Shown: positions 1-7,956, counted from the first letter of the stretch. The stretch is DNA of 64,000 nt from Ideonella alba (GCF_018069875.1 NZ_JAGQDF010000008.1:1-64000); one strand, 5' to 3'. Numbers and translations are program-made. The notes: generated from the letters alone by a model not told the origin.

Positions 1-511
1 CGTGCCTCCAGCCTGCAGCGCATCAGCCTGCGCGAGCACATCGCCTGGCTCGATGAGCGCATCGCCCGCCTGGACATCGATCTGACCCACGCGCTGCGCA
101 CCTCCAGCGCCTGGCGTGACAAGGACGACCTGCTCAAGCAGATTCCCGGCGTGGGCTCGCTCACCCGTGCTGCCATGCTGGCCTGGCTGCCTGAGCTGGG
201 CTCGCTCAAGCGTCGACAGATCGCCGCACTCGTGGGTCTTGCACCCTTCAACCGCGACAGCGGTACTCACCGCGGCGCGCGCGTGATCTGGGGTGGCCGC
301 GCACAGGTGCGCCGCATCCTCTACATGGCCACGGTCGCAGGCATCCGATGCAACCCAGTCCTGCGCGAGTTCTATCAGCGCCTGCGTGCCCAAGGCAAGC
401 CCGCCAAGGTCGCGCTCACCGCCTGCATGCGCAAGTTGCTCACCATCATGAACGCCATGCTCAAGCACCACTCCGATTGGGCTCCAGGGCTTGACGCGCA
501 ACACAGTTGCT
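1..511 (+). mobile_element. IS110-type insertion sequence, right end
   Basis: This is the right-hand part of an insertion sequence whose left end is outside the window. The boundary is placed at the CT dinucleotide at 510-511. To its right the sequence matches an attC core site (CTAAC on this strand, where a full core would be GCCTAAC); to its left it is transposase coding sequence. IS110 enzymes join DNA at a short shared core dinucleotide and leave no classical terminal repeats, so an exact end cannot be proven without the left junction. Confidence 0.65.
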
Positions 512-513
512 AA
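1..513 (+). CDS. IS110-family transposase, C-terminal part (5' end outside window)
   Basis: The reading frame is open from base 1, so the gene starts to the left of the window and only about 170 residues are visible. These carry the C-terminal Transposase_20 region of the IS110 family: a helix-hairpin-helix-like IPGVGSLTRAAMLAWLPELG stretch, then LVGLAPFNRDSG, RGGRVIWGGR-like and KLLTIMNAML motifs. The DEDD RuvC-like N-terminal domain would lie upstream. IS110 enzymes recombine DNA under guidance of a bridge RNA encoded in the element's non-coding end. The protein ends LDAQHSC and its TAA stop (511-513) overlaps the neighbouring attC site, so the element's right end must lie within a few bases of the stop. 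A short right end fits the IS110 rather than the IS1111 subgroup; that subgroup call is inference. Confidence 0.9.
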   Translation, partial: RASSLQRISLREHIAWLDERIARLDIDLTHALRTSSAWRDKDDLLKQIPGVGSLTRAAMLAWLPELGSLKRRQIAALVGLAPFNRDSGTHRGARVIWGGRAQVRRILYMATVAGIRCNPVLREFYQRLRAQGKPAKVALTACMRKLLTIMNAMLKHHSDWAPGLDAQHSC

Positions 514-633
514 CGTTCGAGCTGAGCCGCGCACACCGGCATGGCGCTTGGCCCGCTGGACGGATGATGACCTAAGCCGGGAAGCGGGCCAAGTGCCATG
601 ACGGTGGGCGTCGGTTCGAGCGAGGGGTTAGGC
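510..633 (-). other. Integron attC recombination site, outer core interrupted by the IS
   Basis: Read on the minus strand, the site begins with a perfect inner core GCCTAAC (633-627) and ends GGCTCAGCTCGAAC then GTTAG (514-510), the typical L'/R' half of an attC. The interior is an imperfect palindrome: arms ATGGCGCTTGGCCCGCT (541-557) and AGCGGGCCAAGTGCCAT (583-599) pair with one mismatch. These are the folded-strand features that integron integrases recognise. The outer core matches consensus only through GTTAG; the next bases belong to the insertion sequence. The site directly follows the stop codon of the minus-strand cassette gene, as expected for a cassette. Confidence 0.85.
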
Positions 634-1179
634 CTCACTGTGCTTGTACTCGCCATCAGGCGCATCCGGCGGAAGATCACCTTCGCTCACGTAGTTGTAG
701 CCCAGACCAACTGAGTAGATGGGAAGACCAAGTGCAAGCGCCAGATCCCGATGCCGCTTGAAGGCGAATACATAATCGCCTCTTAGCGCAGCCTCTACCT
801 TCTCTGGGTCGGTGGCGTTGAACACGCTACAGAGCCGTTCCGCATCTCCACCCAGCGGCTCATCGGTATCTGCGCTCTCGTCAAAGAACGACGGGCTAGA
901 GTTGTACTCGTCTGTTTTGATCCCATTCTCATACAGCTCGAAATACAAGACGTCGTCGTCGTGATTCAAGACGGCCAATACGGGGCAGCTGAACTGCTTT
1001 GAGATCTGTGAGGCCAAGCCAGCCAAGACTTCGCCATCTTGTTCCTCGCACTCTGCATCGAGCACCACAGCTTGGCCATGTTCCACCTTGGACACAAATG
1101 CTGGTCTATCGTGCAGCCACTCTAGAAGCTGCGCCTGAGACGGACCACGAACGGTGTGGTTTGTATAGAACGATCCCAA
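628..1179 (-). CDS. Integron gene-cassette hypothetical protein
   Basis: A 183-residue protein of unrecognised family. It is acidic, appears soluble, and has no signal peptide or membrane segment. The start chosen is TTG at 1179, preceded by AGGAG with a 6-base gap on the minus strand; no ATG offers a similar site. The gene fills a cassette: the boundary GTTAGGC lies 17-23 bases upstream (1202-1196), and the TAA stop overlaps the first core of the attC site (627-633). Base composition is clearly less GC-rich than the rest of the window, a sign of foreign origin. Cassette genes usually depend on an integron promoter rather than their own. Function is unknown; no motif allows assignment as resistance, toxin-antitoxin or immunity protein. 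Confidence 0.8.
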   Translation of the reverse strand: MGSFYTNHTVRGPSQAQLLEWLHDRPAFVSKVEHGQAVVLDAECEEQDGEVLAGLASQISKQFSCPVLAVLNHDDDVLYFELYENGIKTDEYNSSPSFFDESADTDEPLGGDAERLCSVFNATDPEKVEAALRGDYVFAFKRHRDLALALGLPIYSVGLGYNYVSEGDLPPDAPDGEYKHSEA

Positions 1180-1195
1180 GGGCGTCTCCTGTGAG

Positions 1196-1216
1196 GCCTA
1201 ACGTGTTTTGGGGATC
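1196..1216 (-). other. attI-like integron insertion point
   Basis: Minus-strand sequence CCCCAAAACACGTTAGGC lies immediately in front of the cassette. It resembles the end of the class 1 attI site, where a CTAAAAC half-site is followed after three bases by GTTRRRY. No palindromic attC arms are visible on the upstream side (1217-1310), so this looks like the fixed attI end of the array rather than the attC of another cassette. The call rests on similarity to a known site and on position. Confidence 0.55.
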
Positions 1217-1310
1217 AACAGCCTGCGCCACTATTGGACCACTGCGCCCTAAGATGGCTGCCACTGGCAGTCGCAAGTGCCTGTCGCATCTGTCATTTCT
1301 CCCTGATGTG

Positions 1311-1326
1311 CTGGATATTTATCCAG
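1311..1326. promoter_or_regulatory. LexA (SOS) box-like palindrome
   Basis: CTGGATATTTATCCAG is a CTGG-N8-CCAG palindrome that is almost the same as the known E. coli ruvAB SOS box. It sits about 95 bases beyond the attI-like site, where a divergent, LexA-repressed integrase promoter would be expected in an integron. No integrase reading frame follows it on the plus strand. Remaining sequence at 1327-1447 holds only a weak inverted repeat (GGCTGCC...GGCAGCC) that may help end the AraC transcript. Confidence 0.55.
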
Positions 1327-1447
1327 TATGAAATTCGGCGCGAAAACCGGCGCCTGTTACAAACCATTCTGCAGCGCGGCGTGGGGGCTGCCAAGGGCCA
1401 CGGCAGCCTCTGGGCATCCTTCTTCCGAGGGGGGCGGCGTCCGGTCC

Positions 1448-2422
1448 TCAGCCCCTCAAGGTCACCGACGGCAGCTCCCCAAACTGCTTCTTGTAGTCCA
1501 GCGCAAACTGCCCCAGGTGCCAGAAGCCCCAGCGGCTGGCCACGTCCTGCACGGTCAGGCCGCGGTCGCGGCCGGTCTTGAGTTCGCGGCGGGCGCCGTT
1601 CAGGCGCACCAGGCGCAGGTACTTCAGCGGGCTGGTGCCCAGCACGTCCTGGAAGCAGTAGTTGAGCTTGCGGCGGCTGGCGCCGACCTGGCGGCACAGC
1701 TCCAGCACGCTCAAGGGTTCAGCGGTGTTGCCCAGCATCAGCTCGCAGGCGCGGTCCACCACACGGCGGCGGGCGCCCACGGTCTTCAGCTCGGTGGTGT
1801 CCACGGCGGCGGGCAGGGCCTCGATCCATTCGATCAGCACGGCGTCGCGGGCCTGCTTCAGCGTGGTGTCGTCCAGGGCGTCGGTGCCGCGCTCGGCCAG
1901 GTGGGCCATGGTGGCCAGGTGCAGCTGCTGCACGGCCTGGGCGGCGGCGGGGCGGGTGCGCAGCACGATCTGGCTGTCCAGCCAGCGCGCCAGCGGCTTC
2001 TGGTACATGCGCTCCCACAGCGGGTTCAGCAGCTCCTCGCTGACCACCACGCCGATCAGGGTGGACCCGGCCGGGCTGAGCAGGTCCAGGTCGTCGCTGC
2101 GGCCCACCATGATGGCCTGGGCGTCCAGGCGCTGGCCGTTGAAGATGGCCTCGCCCTGCAGCGCCGGCATCATCGCGAAGCCATAGTTTCCCTGGCCCAG
2201 GTGGCCTTTCTGGTGCACCGCCTGGCTGACCTGCTCGCGCACCAGGCGCAGGCCGGGCAGCTGCAGGTGCTGCACCGCACCGCGAAAGCTGCCGGCGCTG
2301 AGCTGCTGGTAGCGCAGCTGCCAGTCGGGCTGGCCCTCGGCCAGCTCGTCCAGATCGGAGGTTTCCAGCAGGTGGTGCCAGGCCGGCGAGGCGTCGCCGG
2401 GCGGGCGGGGCAGGGCGCTCAT
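1448..2422 (-). CDS. AraC-family transcriptional regulator
   Basis: A 324-residue DNA-binding regulator. The first ~200 residues form an effector/dimer domain of the AraC-binding-like, EutR/FeaR-like type; the last ~100 residues hold the two helix-turn-helix motifs (around ELCRQVGASRRKLNYCF and VQDVASRWGFWHLGQFALDY). ATG at 2422 was chosen because the frame further upstream encodes low-quality sequence. It diverges from the catabolic operon starting at 2593 with a 170-bp shared promoter region, so it most likely controls that operon. A clear relative of the same type is encoded at 21794-22765. The inducer is not evident from sequence; an amine or amide substrate is an inference from context. 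Confidence 0.85.
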   Translation of the reverse strand: MSALPRPPGDASPAWHHLLETSDLDELAEGQPDWQLRYQQLSAGSFRGAVQHLQLPGLRLVREQVSQAVHQKGHLGQGNYGFAMMPALQGEAIFNGQRLDAQAIMVGRSDDLDLLSPAGSTLIGVVVSEELLNPLWERMYQKPLARWLDSQIVLRTRPAAAQAVQQLHLATMAHLAERGTDALDDTTLKQARDAVLIEWIEALPAAVDTTELKTVGARRRVVDRACELMLGNTAEPLSVLELCRQVGASRRKLNYCFQDVLGTSPLKYLRLVRLNGARRELKTGRDRGLTVQDVASRWGFWHLGQFALDYKKQFGELPSVTLRG

Positions 2423-2488
2423 GGTGGCGCCGATTCTGCGCGCCGCACCCCGGCCGCGGTGCGGCCCCTGGTACAAACACCGGGCCCC

Positions 2489-2516
2489 TTTTGCGCAAAA
2501 CTGATAGTCGCCCCGC
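2489..2516. promoter_or_regulatory. Divergent promoter region with palindrome
   Basis: The gap between the AraC gene and the Bug receptor gene contains the perfect 12-base palindrome TTTTGCGCAAAA (489-500 within the 2 kb line) followed by CTGATAGTCGCC. Related A/T-tract plus TATCG(CC) or GATAACGCC stretches occur ahead of the aldehyde dehydrogenase gene (5071-5087) and ahead of aauB (11222-11237). It is a candidate operator for one or both AraC regulators; no -35/-10 pair is convincing. Confidence 0.3.
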
Positions 2517-2592
2517 CTGCGCGGCGCGTAGCCTGCCGGCCACCTTTGCCCGCTCGCCCGCACGCCCACACCCACCCCACGGAGAGACGACC

Positions 2593-3582
2593 ATGCTGCA
2601 CCGCCGCCAGATCCTGCAAGCCCTGCTGGGCGCCACCGCCGGTCCGGCGGTCCTGGGCGCCCACGCGGCCGACGCCTTCCCGTCCAAGCTGATGACGATG
2701 ATCGTGCCCTACCCGGCGGGCGGCCCGTCCGACTTCATCGCCCGCCAGATCCAGCCCGAGCTGTCGCGGCTGCTGGGCCAGCAGATGATCGTCGAGAACG
2801 TCGGCGGCGTGGGCGGTGCGCTGGGCATCCAGAAGGCCATCGCCGCGCCGCCCGACGGCCACACGCTGACCATGGCCTCGCCGATGGAGCTGGTGCTGGC
2901 GCCGCTGGGCCTGTCGGCGGTGAAGTTCAAGCCCGAGGACATGCGCCTGGTGGCGCTGCTGGTGACCACCACCATGGTGATGCTGGCCCGCAAGGACCTG
3001 CCCGCGTCCAGCGTGGACGAGCTGGTGGCCATGGAAAAGAAGCCCGGCGCCAAGGAGCTGAGCTTTGGCAGCGTGGGCCCGGGCTCGCTCTACCACCTGG
3101 TGGCCGAGAAGTTCTCGCAGCAGACCGGCCTGAAGATGCTGCACGTGCCCTACAAGGGCGCCGCGCCGCTGATCACCGACCTGATGGGCGGCCAGATCGA
3201 CATCGTCTTCATGCCGCTGTCGGGCCCGGTGCCGGGGCTGATCAAGGAGGGCAAGGTCAAGGCCTTCGGCGTGGCGTCCAAGGCGCCCCACCCGCTGTTC
3301 CCCAACCTGCCCACGCTGACCAGCACCAAGGCGCTGGACGACTTCGAATTCGACCTCTGGGCCGGCCTGGAAGTGCCGCGCGGCGTGCCCGACGCAGCGG
3401 TAGAAGCCCTGAACAAGGCGGCGCTGCAGGCATTGCAGAATCCGGACATCCGCAAGGCCTACGAGGGCACCGGCAACGTGGTCGGCAAGCCGATGAACCC
3501 GGCCGAGCTGCAGCGCTTCTACACCGCCGAGATCGCCCGCTACACCGCCATCGCGAAATCGGTGAACCTGCAACCCCAGTGA
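2593..3582 (+). CDS. Bug-family (tripartite tricarboxylate transporter) substrate-binding protein
   Basis: A 329-residue periplasmic solute receptor of the Bug/TctC family. ATG at 2593 is preceded by GGAGAGA and gives a signal peptide (MLHRRQILQALLGATAG...AHA) cleaved around residue 25. The mature part shows family motifs: IVPYPAGGPSDFIARQ near the start, LHVPYKGAAP, and DIVFMPLSGPVPGLIKEGKVKAF. No TctA or TctB membrane subunits are in the window, so it is an orphan receptor, as is usual in Burkholderiales where these proteins greatly outnumber transporters. As first gene of the amidase operon it probably presents the substrate, or acts as a sensor of it. Ligand unknown; a carboxylate or amide-bearing acid is likely. 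Confidence 0.9.
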   Translation: MLHRRQILQALLGATAGPAVLGAHAADAFPSKLMTMIVPYPAGGPSDFIARQIQPELSRLLGQQMIVENVGGVGGALGIQKAIAAPPDGHTLTMASPMELVLAPLGLSAVKFKPEDMRLVALLVTTTMVMLARKDLPASSVDELVAMEKKPGAKELSFGSVGPGSLYHLVAEKFSQQTGLKMLHVPYKGAAPLITDLMGGQIDIVFMPLSGPVPGLIKEGKVKAFGVASKAPHPLFPNLPTLTSTKALDDFEFDLWAGLEVPRGVPDAAVEALNKAALQALQNPDIRKAYEGTGNVVGKPMNPAELQRFYTAEIARYTAIAKSVNLQPQ

Positions 3583-3594
3583 GTCTGCCCGCCG

Positions 3595-5046
3595 TTGAGC
3601 CCTGACGCCAGCGACCCGACCGATCTGCCCGCGCACCAGCTCTCGCGTCTGATCCATGCGCGGGCGCTGTCCTGCACCGAGCTGATGCAGGCCACGCTGG
3701 CGCGCATCCACCGCTTCAACCCGCTGCACAACGCGATCGTCAACCTGGCGCCGGACGACGAGTTGCTGGCCCAGGCCCGCGCCTTCGATGCCGAACTGGC
3801 CGAGGGCCGCTCGCGCGGCTGGATGCATGGCCTGCCGCAGGCGATCAAGGACACCGGAAACGCCGCCGGGTTTCCCACCACCTTCGGCAGCCCGCTGCTG
3901 AAAGATGCGGTGGCGCCCACCGACGGGCTGATGGCGGCGCGCATGAAGTCGGCCGGCTGCATCGTCATCGGCAAGACCAACATGCCCGAGTGGGGCCTGG
4001 GCTCGCACACCTTCAATGCGCTGTTCGGCCCCACCCGCAATGCCTGGGACCCGGCGGTCAGCGCCGGCGGCAGCAGCGGGGGGGCGGCGGTGGCGCTGGC
4101 GCTGCGCCTGCTGAGCGTGGCCGATGGCTCCGACTTCATGGGCTCGCTGCGCAACCCGGCGGGCTGGAACCATGTCTTCGGCCTGCGCCCCAGCCAGGGT
4201 CGGGTGCCGTTCTGGCCGGTCGCCGATGTCTGGGTCGACCAGCTGGGCACCGAAGGCCCGATGGCCACCTGCGTCGAGGACCTGGCGCGCCTGCTGCAAA
4301 CCCAGAGCGGCCACGACCCGCGCCAGCCACTGTCGATCGCCGGCCCGGTACCGGCCTTCGCGCCGGTGCGCCCGCACGCGCTGCGTGGCCTGCGCATCGG
4401 CTGGCTGGGCAACCTGGGCGGCCACCTGGCGCTGGAGCCCGGCATTGCCGAGGTCTGCACGCAGGCGCTGCGGGTGTTCGAGGACGGCGGCGCCATGGTC
4501 GAAACGGCCGCGCTCGACACCGACCTGGAAGCCGTCTGGCGCGCCTGGCTGGTGTGGCGCCGCGCGCTCACCGGCAGCCGGCTGACGCCGCTGCTGGCCC
4601 GCCCCGGCGCGCGCGAGCAGATCAAGGCCGAGGCGCTGTGGGAACACGACCAGGCGGCCGGCCTGACGTTTGCCGACTTCATGGCCGCCAGCCAGGCGCG
4701 CAGCGCCTTCACCCAGAAGATGCTGGCCGCGCTGCAGCGCCACCAGGTGCTGGCGCTGCCGGTGGCCCAGGTCTGGCCCTTCCCGGTGGAGTGGCGCTGG
4801 CCGCAGCGCATCGGCGAGCGGGTGATGGACACCTACCACCGCTGGATGGAGGCCACGCTCTACGCCACCTTCGCCGGCCTGCCGGCGCTCAGCCTGCCCT
4901 CCGGCTTCGACCCCACCGGGCGCTGGCCGATGGGCCTGCAGCTGATCGGCCCGCCGCAGGGCGAGGCCCTGCTGCTGCAGGTGGCGGCGGCCTACGAGCA
5001 GCGGGTGCCCGAGCTGCTGGCGCGGCGGCCGCCCGAGCCGAACTGA
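3595..5046 (+). CDS. Amidase (amidase signature family)
   Basis: A 483-residue hydrolase of the amidase signature family, which cleaves C-N amide bonds with a Ser-cisSer-Lys triad. The triad is visible as Lys85 (QAIKD), Ser160 (GGSSGG) and Ser184 (DFMGSLR). The DFMGSLRNPAG...FGLRPSQGRVP block is typical of one uncharacterised subfamily. The only in-frame start is TTG at 3595, 12 bases after the previous stop, with a weak ribosome site, so translation may be coupled. No signal peptide; cytoplasmic. The downstream transaminase and aldehyde dehydrogenase suggest that it releases an amino acid or amine from an amide, lactam or N-acyl compound. The exact substrate cannot be read from sequence. Confidence 0.9.
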   Translation: MSPDASDPTDLPAHQLSRLIHARALSCTELMQATLARIHRFNPLHNAIVNLAPDDELLAQARAFDAELAEGRSRGWMHGLPQAIKDTGNAAGFPTTFGSPLLKDAVAPTDGLMAARMKSAGCIVIGKTNMPEWGLGSHTFNALFGPTRNAWDPAVSAGGSSGGAAVALALRLLSVADGSDFMGSLRNPAGWNHVFGLRPSQGRVPFWPVADVWVDQLGTEGPMATCVEDLARLLQTQSGHDPRQPLSIAGPVPAFAPVRPHALRGLRIGWLGNLGGHLALEPGIAEVCTQALRVFEDGGAMVETAALDTDLEAVWRAWLVWRRALTGSRLTPLLARPGAREQIKAEALWEHDQAAGLTFADFMAASQARSAFTQKMLAALQRHQVLALPVAQVWPFPVEWRWPQRIGERVMDTYHRWMEATLYATFAGLPALSLPSGFDPTGRWPMGLQLIGPPQGEALLLQVAAAYEQRVPELLARRPPEPN

Positions 5047-5070
5047 GGTTCACCCTGCCCCCGCTGTGAG

Positions 5071-5087
5071 CGTTTTTCGATAACGCC
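5071..5087 (+). promoter_or_regulatory. Possible operator/promoter element in operon gap
   Basis: The 73-base gap between the amidase and aldehyde dehydrogenase genes contains CGTTTTTCGATAACGCC. This resembles the motif before aauB (GATTTTTGCTATCGCC) and the one in the divergent region near 2500. It may mark an internal promoter under one of the AraC regulators. The similarity was judged by eye only. Confidence 0.25.
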
Positions 5088-5119
5088 TGCAGCCCCTGGC
5101 GCCGCAGACTGGCGGCGTC

Positions 5120-6583
5120 ATGCACACACCCGACTACCCGAGCCTGGCCCTGCACGTGGCCGGCCGCTGGATCACCCAGGCCAGCGGCGGCCAGCGCCCG
5201 GTCATCAACCCCGCCGACGAATCGGTGCTGGCCGACCTGCCGCTGGCCGGCGCCGCCGAGCTGGCCGCAGCCGCCGAGTCGGCGCAGCGCGGCTTTGCCA
5301 GCTGGCGCCGCACCAGCGCGCTGGAGCGCTTCACGCTGATCCGCCGCGCCACCGATCTGCTGCGCGAACGCGCGCCGGCCATCGCCCGCGTGCTGACGCT
5401 GGAGCAGGGCAAGCCGCTGGCCGAGGCGCTGCGCGAGGTCACGCTGTCGGCCGACATCATCGACTTCCAGGCCGAGGAGGCCAAGCGCCTCTACGGCCGC
5501 ACCGTGCCGCCGCGCGTGCCGGGCCTCCTCAGCCAGACGGTATTGCGCCAGCCGGTGGGCCCGGTGGCGGCCTTCACGCCCTGGAACTTCCCGATGAACC
5601 TGCCGGCGCGCAAGCTGGGCAGTGCGCTGGCGGCGGGCTGCAGCGTGGTGCTCAAGCCGGCCGAGGAGACCCCGGCCACGGCGATGGCGCTGGTGCAGTG
5701 CTTCCTGGACGCCGGCCTGCCGCCCGATGTGCTGAACCTGGTGTGTGGCGAGCCCTCCGAGGTGTCCTCGTTCCTGATCGGCCACGACGCGATCCGCAAG
5801 GTCTCGTTCACCGGCTCGGTGGCGGTGGGGCGGCACCTGGGCGAGCTGTGCGCGCGCGGCGTCAAGCGCTACACACCCGAGTTGGGCGGGCATGCGCCGG
5901 TGATCGTCTGCGCCGACGCCGACCTGGACTTTGCCGTGAAGGCCTCGGTCACCGCCAAGTACCGCAACGCCGGGCAGATCTGCGCCTCGCCGATCCGCTT
6001 CTATGTGCACGCGTCGCTGCTGGCCGCATTCAGCGAGCGCTTTGCCGCCGCCGCCCGCGCGCTGCGCCTGGGCCCGGGTCTGGAGGCCGCCACGCAGATG
6101 GGGCCGCTGACCCATGCCCGCCGCGTGGTCGAGATGCAGACGCTGGTGGACGACGCGCTGGACCACGGCGCGCGCCGCCTGTGCGGCGGCCAGCGCGCCG
6201 AGCGCCCGGGCTGGTTCTTCGAGCCCACGCTGATCGCCGACGTGCCCGCCGGCTGCCGCCTGGCCACCACCGAGCCCTTCGGCCCGATCGCCACCATCGC
6301 CGGCTTCGACACGCTGGACGAGGCGATCGCGCTGGCGAATGACTCGCGCTACGGCCTGGGCGCCTACGCCTTCACCGCCCACCTGCACACCGCGCACCGC
6401 CTGTCCGAGGAGATCGAGGCCGGCATGGTGGGCATCAACCACTTCGGCATCTCGCAGCCCGAGATGCCCTTCGGCGGCTGGAAGGACAGCGGCCACGGCC
6501 AGGAGATGGGCGCCGAGGGCCTGCTGGCCTACACCGACCTGAAGACCGTCTATGTCGGTACGCCCGACGGATCCACGCACTGA
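5120..6583 (+). CDS. NAD(P)-dependent aldehyde dehydrogenase (succinate-semialdehyde type)
   Basis: A 487-residue enzyme oxidising an aldehyde to its acid with NAD(P). It has the ALDH fold motifs: FTPWNFPMN and KPAEETP in the Rossmann region, the general base Glu254 in PELGG, and the catalytic Cys288 in GQICAS. It most resembles the succinate-semialdehyde/gamma-type branch, including EEIEAGMVGIN and FGGWKDSGHG near the C terminus. It lies directly before the class III transaminase gene (11-base gap), so the pair can convert an omega-amino acid or amine to a carboxylic acid through an aldehyde. Cytoplasmic. The gene follows the amidase after 73 bases. The specific aldehyde is unknown. Confidence 0.92.
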   Translation: MHTPDYPSLALHVAGRWITQASGGQRPVINPADESVLADLPLAGAAELAAAAESAQRGFASWRRTSALERFTLIRRATDLLRERAPAIARVLTLEQGKPLAEALREVTLSADIIDFQAEEAKRLYGRTVPPRVPGLLSQTVLRQPVGPVAAFTPWNFPMNLPARKLGSALAAGCSVVLKPAEETPATAMALVQCFLDAGLPPDVLNLVCGEPSEVSSFLIGHDAIRKVSFTGSVAVGRHLGELCARGVKRYTPELGGHAPVIVCADADLDFAVKASVTAKYRNAGQICASPIRFYVHASLLAAFSERFAAAARALRLGPGLEAATQMGPLTHARRVVEMQTLVDDALDHGARRLCGGQRAERPGWFFEPTLIADVPAGCRLATTEPFGPIATIAGFDTLDEAIALANDSRYGLGAYAFTAHLHTAHRLSEEIEAGMVGINHFGISQPEMPFGGWKDSGHGQEMGAEGLLAYTDLKTVYVGTPDGSTH

Positions 6584-6594
6584 ACACCACGACG

Positions 6595-7956
6595 ATGGAC
6601 ATCGACCAACTCAAGCAGCACAACGGCCGCCACCTGTGGCACCCGATGGCGCATCCGCAGGCGATGCGCGACACCCCGCCCGACATCATCGCCCGCGGCG
6701 AGGGCAGCTGGGTCTGGGACATCGACGGCCACAGGATGCTCGACGGCGTGGGCGGCCTGTGGAGCGCCAACCTGGGCCACAGCAACCGCGCGGTGCGCGA
6801 CGCCATCGTCGCGCAGATGGACACGCTGCCCTTCTACAACGCCTTCCGCGGCACCACGCATGTCAAGGCGATCGAGCTGTCCACGCGCCTGGTCGAGATG
6901 ATGGGGCCCGAGGGCGTGCAGGCCGTGGTGTTCAGCAACGGCGGCTCGGATGCGGTGGAGGGCGCGCTGAAGATCGCCCGCCAGTTCCACAAGCTGCGCG
7001 GCCAGAAGGACCGCAGCAAGTTCATCAGCCTGCGCCAGGGCTACCACGGCGTGCACTTCGGTGGCATGAGCGTCAACGGCAACAGCAACTTCCGCCGCGC
7101 GTATGAGCCGCTGCTGCCGGGCTGCTTCCATGTCGACACGCCCTGGCTGTACCGCAACCCCTTCACCGACGACCCCGAGCGACTCAGCGAGATCTGCGCC
7201 GAACTGCTCGAGCGCGAGATCGTCTTCCAGGGCCCCGACACCGTGGCCGCCTTCATCGCCGAGCCGGTGCAGGGCGCCGGCGGCGTGATCGTGCCGCCCG
7301 CCAGCTACTGGCCGAAGGTGCGCGAGATCTGCGACCGCCACGGCGTGCTGCTGATCGCCGACGAGGTGGTCACCGGCTTCGGCCGCACCGGCGAGCTCTT
7401 TGGCACCCGGCTGTGGGGCGTCAACGCGGACATCTGGTGCCTGGCCAAGGGCATCTCCTCGGGTTATGTGCCGCTGGGCGCCACGGCCATCGGCGCCAGG
7501 GTGGCCGACGCCTTCCTGAGCGACACCTCCGGCCTGGGCGCCGTCAGCCACGGCTACACCTACAGCGCGCACCCGGTGGCGGCGGCCGCGGCGCTGGCCA
7601 CCTTTGATGAGCTGGCGCGCCTGGACGTGGTGGCCAATGCCGCCCGCGTGGGCGCGCGCCTTCAGGAGCGGCTGCGCCGGCTGCCGCAGCGCTGCGCCTT
7701 CGTCGGCGATGTGCGTGGCATCGGCCTGATGATCGGCATCGAGATGGTCACCGACCAGGCCACGCGTGCGCCCATGCCGCGGACCAGCGACATCCCCGCC
7801 CGCGTGGCCCGCGCCGCCTACCGCCGTGGCCTGATGGTGCGCATCTCCGGGCCCAACCTGATCCTGTCGCCGCCGCTGACGATCAGCGCCGAGGAGATCG
7901 ACTTTCTCTGCGAGGTGCTGGAAGCCTCGTTCGACGAGGTGGGCGCGTCGCTGTGA
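6595..7956 (+). CDS. Class III (omega) aminotransferase, PLP-dependent
   Basis: A 453-residue cytoplasmic aminotransferase of the class III fold, moving an amino group from an omega-amino acid or amine to an oxo-acid. Visible motifs are SNGGSDAVEGALKIARQ for phosphate binding, ADEVVTGFGRTG with Asp256 contacting the PLP ring nitrogen, and the PLP lysine Lys285 in LAKGISSGYVPLGA. Length and motifs fit beta-alanine/putrescine-pyruvate transaminases. It is bracketed by the aldehyde dehydrogenase and the Tm-1-like gene, whose GTG start overlaps its stop by four bases, so co-expression is likely. The preferred substrate cannot be deduced; the product aldehyde is presumably taken by the preceding gene's enzyme. 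Confidence 0.92.
   Translation: MDIDQLKQHNGRHLWHPMAHPQAMRDTPPDIIARGEGSWVWDIDGHRMLDGVGGLWSANLGHSNRAVRDAIVAQMDTLPFYNAFRGTTHVKAIELSTRLVEMMGPEGVQAVVFSNGGSDAVEGALKIARQFHKLRGQKDRSKFISLRQGYHGVHFGGMSVNGNSNFRRAYEPLLPGCFHVDTPWLYRNPFTDDPERLSEICAELLEREIVFQGPDTVAAFIAEPVQGAGGVIVPPASYWPKVREICDRHGVLLIADEVVTGFGRTGELFGTRLWGVNADIWCLAKGISSGYVPLGATAIGARVADAFLSDTSGLGAVSHGYTYSAHPVAAAAALATFDELARLDVVANAARVGARLQERLRRLPQRCAFVGDVRGIGLMIGIEMVTDQATRAPMPRTSDIPARVARAAYRRGLMVRISGPNLILSPPLTISAEEIDFLCEVLEASFDEVGASL

Noticed and set aside
1328-1450. Possible start of an integron integrase after the LexA-like box
   Set aside because: The frame (MKFGAKTGACYKPF...) has no resemblance to IntI and runs into the antisense of the AraC gene.
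2419-4839. Long open frame of 806 codons opposite the receptor and amidase genes
   Set aside because: Shadow of two well-supported plus-strand genes; low-complexity composition.
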